This document shows positions 3,938 through 7,011 of a stretch of DNA of 7,011 nucleotides, piece by piece. This stretch comes from Acidobacteriota bacterium (GTDB lineage: Bacteria > Acidobacteriota > Vicinamibacteria > Vicinamibacterales > UBA8438): NCBI GenBank assembly GCA_011523485.1, contig WTGR01000857.1, positions 1-7,011 of the forward strand, given 5' to 3'. Numbering within the stretch: position 1 is the first letter of the stretch; each line of letters starts with the position of its first letter. The notes under the pieces are model-generated. The model was not told the origin of the DNA, searched no databases, and saw nothing but the letters and a program-made list of their open reading frames with translations. A program made the position numbers and the translations under genes.

Positions 3938-6631
3938 ATGGCGGCATCGAAACGAGGACGAGACTTGCGGTGGGGAATCGTCCCGGCTCTGGCCGTGTTC
4001 CTGACCGTGTGGACCGTACTGGCGTCCGATGCACGCGGGGCGCCCCACGACGGTCCGCAGGAACAGGTAGCGGAACAGACGGACGCGCTCGTCGAAGAGC
4101 TGGGCCGTGCACTCGGGATGGCCCCGGCGGAAGTCGAGGCCCTGGGATTGTCGCCTGCCGAGATACGGGGCCTGCTCGCCGGCTTCCGGGAGGAGACGGT
4201 CGTGGTCGGCTCCCGCGCCGAGGCGCGGAGCGTCACCGCGTCGGCGGTCCCGGTGGACGTCCTGACCTCCACGGACCTCCTCCGGCAGGGAACGGGCGAC
4301 CTGAAGGAGCAGCTCCGCACGATTGTCCCATCCTTCAATACGAATACGCAGCCGATCCAGGGCGCGTCCACGGTGGTCCGCCCCGCCATGCTCCGCAACC
4401 TCGCGCCGGACCACGTGCTGGTGCTCGTCAACGGCAAGCGCCGGCACCGCTCGTCGGTCCTCGAATGGCACGGCGGCAACGGCGTGGCCTACGGCTCGCA
4501 GGGTCCGGACATCTCCGTGATCCCCACCATCGCGCTGCGCCAGGTGGAGGTGCTGCGGGACGGCGCGGCCGCGCAGTACGGCTCCGACGCCATCGCCGGC
4601 GTGATGAACTTCCAGCTCGAGGACGCCCGATCCGGCGGATCCGTCGAGCTCGACACCGGGATGTACGGCGCCGGCGACGGCGAGTCGGCGCAGTTCGCCG
4701 GCAACGTCGGCCTGCCCGTCGGAGCGGACGGGTTCGCCAACCTGAGCCTGGAGTACGGCAACGCGAACCCGACCGACCGGGCCGCGCCGCGGCGGGACGC
4801 CATTGCGCTCGTCGCGGCCGGCAACACGCACGTCCGCTCTGCGCATCCGCAGGTCTGGGGCGACCCGGACATCGACGACGACCTGAAGCTGTTCGGCAAC
4901 TTCGGCTACGCGCTGCCCACCGGCGTGCAGCTCTACGGCCACGCGAACTTCGCCCGCAAGCAGGTGACCCAGGGCTTCTTCTTCCGGAACCCGAACACCC
5001 GGCTGGGCGTGTTCAGCAACGACGGCGGCCGTACGCTGCTGATCGGCGATGTCCTTGCCGCCGACGGCAGGGGCTCGGCCGACTGCCCGACCGTGACCGT
5101 CACCGGCCATGTGCCCGACCCGGCGGCCCTGCAGCAGGTGTTCGACGACCCGAACTGCTTCTCGTTCCAGGAGATCTTCCCGGGCGGCTTCACGCCGCAG
5201 ATGGGCGGCACGGCAACCGACGCGTCGCTCGCCGGCGGCGTCCGGGGCTCCACCACCGGCGGCTTCAACTGGGACCTGAGCGGCTCCATCGGCCTGCACG
5301 GCAGCGATCTGTTCATCCGCGATACCGTCAACGGCTCGCTGGGCCCGGCCTCTCCCACCGCGTTCGACGTCGGCACGAACCGGCAGCGGGAGTCGAACGT
5401 CCACTTCGACGCCTCGTACGCCGTCACGGACCGGGTCAACGCCGCCGCCGGCGCCGAGTGGCGGGACGAGCAGTTCCGGACCATCGAGGGCGACCGGGAG
5501 GGTTGGCTCGTCGGCCCCTACGCGCGGCAGCGCTTCATGGCCGGCGCCAACGGCTTCTTCGGCTACGGCCCGCTGCACGCGGGCGCCTGGAGCCGCTACA
5601 ACGTGGCGGCCTACGGCGACCTGGAGGTGACCGACCCGGAAGGCGCATGGACCCTGGGCGGGGCGGTCCGGGTCGAGAACTTCGAGGACTTCGGGGCCAC
5701 GACGAACGGCAAGGTCTCGGGCCGGCTGGGCTTCGTGCGGGGCAGCGTGAGCAGCGGGTTCCGGGCGCCGACCCCCGGGCAGCAGAACGGGTTCAACATC
5801 TCGAGCTGGTTCGACCCGACCGTCGGCGACCTGGTCAACAACGCCGTCATTCCGTCGATCTCGCCGGCCGCGCGGCTCCGCGGCGGCCTGCCCCTGGGGC
5901 CGGAGCAGTCGGTCAACTACACGGCCGGCGTGGTGTTCGACAGCGGCTCCTTCACGCTGACGGCCGACTGGTTCCACATCGACGTGTCCGACCGGATCGG
6001 GATCACGAGCAACTTCTACCTGACCGACGCGGAGGTCGCGAACCTCGTGGCCGGCGGGTTCGACGCCGCGGAGAGCGTCAGGAACTTCCGGTTCTTCACC
6101 AACGCCTTCGCCACGTCTTCACGGGGCGTCGACGTCGTCACCACCTATACGCCGCTCGGACTCCGCGGGAACACCATCCTCACCGCCGCCTTCAACCACA
6201 CCGATACCCGGGTTACGGACAACGCCAGGGGACTGCTCGACGGACGGCGGCTCGCCGAGTACGCCTACGCCCTGCCGCGCACGCGCGGGAACGTCGGCGT
6301 GACGCAGCGCCTCGGACCGGCCAGCCTGCTCGGCCGCGTCAGCTACTACAGCGGCTGGTACGACTACGACAGCGGGCACGGCGAGGTCTTCGCGCCCGCC
6401 GGCGGCCTCGCCCAGGGCTTCTTCGCCGGCCGGCCCATCGTCGACCTCGAGGTCGGCTTCCCCCTCGGCGAGGGAACGACGCTGGCCGTCGGCGCGCAGA
6501 ACCTCTTCGACACCTACTCGCAGGTATCGGCGATCGCGATGTCCGTCGGCGAGCAGTACAGCGAATACACCCCGTGGGGCTACAGCGGCGCCTACTACTA
6601 CGTGCGTATCGGCTACGGCTGGGGCGGGTGA
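3938..6631 (+). CDS. TonB-dependent outer-membrane receptor
   Basis: The product is 897 residues, normal for the family. The ATG at 3938 gives a signal peptide: basic MAASKRGRDLR, hydrophobic core to about residue 29, likely cleavage after ARGA (residue 35). There is no clear Shine-Dalgarno; the in-frame ATG at 3878 would spoil the signal peptide. Residues 42-84 form an unusual helical segment with 'MAPAEVEALG' and 'LSPAEIRGLL'. A TonB-box-like EETVVVGSR (85-93) begins the plug (to about 228), which shows PDHVLVLVNGKRRHRSSV, 'ISVIPTIALRQVEVLRDGAA' and AQYGSDAIAGVMNFQL, hallmark plug motifs. The rest is the 22-strand barrel type, including 'LKLFGNFGYALPTGVQLYGH' and a late 'LEVGFPLGEGTTLAVGAQNLFD'. 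The end is aromatic (YSGAYYYVRIGYGWGG). It should import a large or scarce ligand using TonB energy. The ligand is unknown. Confidence 0.93.
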   Translation: MAASKRGRDLRWGIVPALAVFLTVWTVLASDARGAPHDGPQEQVAEQTDALVEELGRALGMAPAEVEALGLSPAEIRGLLAGFREETVVVGSRAEARSVTASAVPVDVLTSTDLLRQGTGDLKEQLRTIVPSFNTNTQPIQGASTVVRPAMLRNLAPDHVLVLVNGKRRHRSSVLEWHGGNGVAYGSQGPDISVIPTIALRQVEVLRDGAAAQYGSDAIAGVMNFQLEDARSGGSVELDTGMYGAGDGESAQFAGNVGLPVGADGFANLSLEYGNANPTDRAAPRRDAIALVAAGNTHVRSAHPQVWGDPDIDDDLKLFGNFGYALPTGVQLYGHANFARKQVTQGFFFRNPNTRLGVFSNDGGRTLLIGDVLAADGRGSADCPTVTVTGHVPDPAALQQVFDDPNCFSFQEIFPGGFTPQMGGTATDASLAGGVRGSTTGGFNWDLSGSIGLHGSDLFIRDTVNGSLGPASPTAFDVGTNRQRESNVHFDASYAVTDRVNAAAGAEWRDEQFRTIEGDREGWLVGPYARQRFMAGANGFFGYGPLHAGAWSRYNVAAYGDLEVTDPEGAWTLGGAVRVENFEDFGATTNGKVSGRLGFVRGSVSSGFRAPTPGQQNGFNISSWFDPTVGDLVNNAVIPSISPAARLRGGLPLGPEQSVNYTAGVVFDSGSFTLTADWFHIDVSDRIGITSNFYLTDAEVANLVAGGFDAAESVRNFRFFTNAFATSSRGVDVVTTYTPLGLRGNTILTAAFNHTDTRVTDNARGLLDGRRLAEYAYALPRTRGNVGVTQRLGPASLLGRVSYYSGWYDYDSGHGEVFAPAGGLAQGFFAGRPIVDLEVGFPLGEGTTLAVGAQNLFDTYSQVSAIAMSVGEQYSEYTPWGYSGAYYYVRIGYGWGG

Positions 6632-6656
6632 GTCCGGCGGCGCGCAGCCGACGGGC

Positions 6657-6742
6657 CGGGCCGCGCGCATGCCGGCCGGCGTCGGGCTCCCTGCTCGTCG
6701 CCCTTCCAGACTCCGGTCGGGCCGCGCGCATGCCGGTCGGCG
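6657..6742 (+). repeat. Pair of 25-bp direct repeats downstream of the receptor gene
   Basis: A 25-bp sequence at 6657-6681 recurs at 6718-6742 with one mismatch (C versus T at the 20th base). Each copy starts CGGGCCGCGCGCATGCCGG. The copies start 61 bp apart in non-coding DNA between convergent genes. They could be remnants of a local duplication, copies of a dispersed palindromic-type repeat, or protein-binding sites. I cannot tell whether more copies exist in the genome. Confidence 0.65.
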
Positions 6743-6768
6743 AGATCCCGGCCGATCCTGATTCTCCG

Positions 6769-6806
6769 CCCGGAGTCTGCGTCGCGGGAACGGCGCAGAC
6801 TCCGGG
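6769..6806. terminator. Strong hairpin between convergent genes, possible bidirectional terminator
   Basis: CCCGGAGTCTGCG (6769-6781) and CGCAGACTCCGGG (6794-6806) are perfect 13-bp inverted copies. The loop side adds one T-G wobble and two further pairs, giving about 16 bp of stem around a 6-nt CGGGAA loop. It lies between the receptor stop (6631) and the dehydrogenase stop (6857), so it is placed to end transcription from both sides. There is no U-tract in either direction, so termination is inferred from position and stem strength. The 5' arm could alternatively pair with CAGACTCCGG at 6707-6716. Confidence 0.55.
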
Positions 6807-6856
6807 ACAGGCCCGGTTGAGCGGAAACCCCGAGTCGAGGGGCGGCGATTGACGGG

Positions 6857-7011
6857 CTACCGCCGCAGCGAGAACACGTACAGCGCGTTCCCGGTGTCCG
6901 GGTGCACGATGTCGGGGCTCAGCAACGCCGGCACGCGCCGCGGACTGCCCCCGCCCAGCCCGGTCGACACGGCGATGTACTGCGTGCCGTCCACGCCGTA
7001 GCTGACCGGGA
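6857..7011 (-). CDS. PQQ-dependent dehydrogenase, C-terminal end (truncated by window edge)
   Basis: Fifty residues and a TAG stop (6857-6859) are visible; the rest of the gene lies beyond the window. The sequence runs PVSYGVDGTQYIAVSTGLGG, then a linker with RRVPALLSPDI, and ends GNALYVFSLRR. 'P-V-x-Y-x-V-D-G-x-Q-Y-x-A-V-x-T-G' followed by 'G-N-A-L-Y-V-F-x-L' at the extreme C-terminus is the usual closing blade of quinoprotein alcohol/methanol-type dehydrogenase beta propellers. These are periplasmic enzymes that oxidise alcohols or sugars using PQQ and pass electrons to cytochrome c. No cytochrome c domain follows, so it is not a type with a C-terminal haem domain. Active-site residues are outside the window, so the substrate class cannot be judged. 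It converges on the receptor gene across a 225-bp spacer. Confidence 0.75.
   Translation of the reverse strand, partial: PVSYGVDGTQYIAVSTGLGGGSPRRVPALLSPDIVHPDTGNALYVFSLRR

Noticed and set aside
3284..5977. Minus-strand open frame of about 897 codons antisense to the receptor and hepT genes
   Set aside because: The composition is that of a GC-rich antisense shadow. It crosses two well-supported genes and a promoter region and has no recognisable motif or ribosome-binding site.
6657..6742. CRISPR array
   Set aside because: There are only two repeat copies, one gap and no adjacent cas gene. The unit is GC-rich and sits in a convergent spacer.
3970..6852. Long plus-strand open frame of 960 codons overlapping the receptor gene
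   Set aside because: It is an arginine-, proline- and glycine-rich out-of-phase reading of the receptor gene with no domain pattern. High GC suppresses stop codons in this phase.
1..7011. tRNA or rRNA genes
   Set aside because: No tRNA-like cloverleaf with a T-arm GTTCRA motif or rRNA core sequence was seen in the intergenic gaps, and nearly all the rest is well-supported coding sequence.

Overview
The window is GC-rich throughout, with strong G/C third-position bias. It looks like chromosome from a Gram-negative bacterium with an outer membrane, because it carries a TonB-dependent receptor and several proteins with signal peptides. The VWFA-related protein, a conserved secreted protein of the 'QNVQPVFEGWERN' type, and a cytochrome c/copper-monooxygenase-like fusion together resemble Acidobacteriota, perhaps the Vicinamibacteria group. 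That placement rests on recognised protein families, not on a marker gene.

Layout. (1) Positions 1-2670 hold three genes on the minus strand, read right to left: a secreted monohaem cytochrome c fused to a peptidylglycine-monooxygenase-like copper fold (1369-2670), a secreted protein of unknown function (396-1259), and the N-terminal part of a VWFA-related protein cut by the window edge (1-331). Gaps of 109 and 64 bp separate them; each contains a strong hairpin, so this is probably one transcript with internal RNA structures. (2) Positions 2872-3757 hold a plus-strand two-gene MntA/HepT toxin-antitoxin module: a minimal nucleotidyltransferase antitoxin and a HEPN-type toxin overlapping it by 86 nt. 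(3) Positions 3938-6631 hold a full-length TonB-dependent receptor on the plus strand. (4) A 225-bp convergent spacer carries a 25-bp direct repeat and a 16-bp stem hairpin. (5) Positions 6857-7011 hold the C-terminal end of a PQQ-dependent dehydrogenase on the minus strand.

How the genes may work together. The cytochrome c/copper protein, the PQQ-dependent dehydrogenase and the receptor suggest uptake of a substrate across the outer membrane and oxidation of organic compounds in the periplasm. The substrate cannot be read from the sequence. The toxin-antitoxin pair sits between the divergent copper-oxidase cluster and the receptor gene and has no obvious metabolic link to either.

Regulation. 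The antitoxin and the receptor each have an extended -10-like motif (TGC-TAnAnT) within a similar 16-bp block, 13 of 16 bases identical. The antitoxin message would be close to leaderless. Perfect inverted repeats overlap two of the putative promoters: 2783-2810 around the likely -10 of the minus-strand cluster, and 3838-3857 around the likely -35 of the receptor. These are operator candidates. All promoter calls are by eye.
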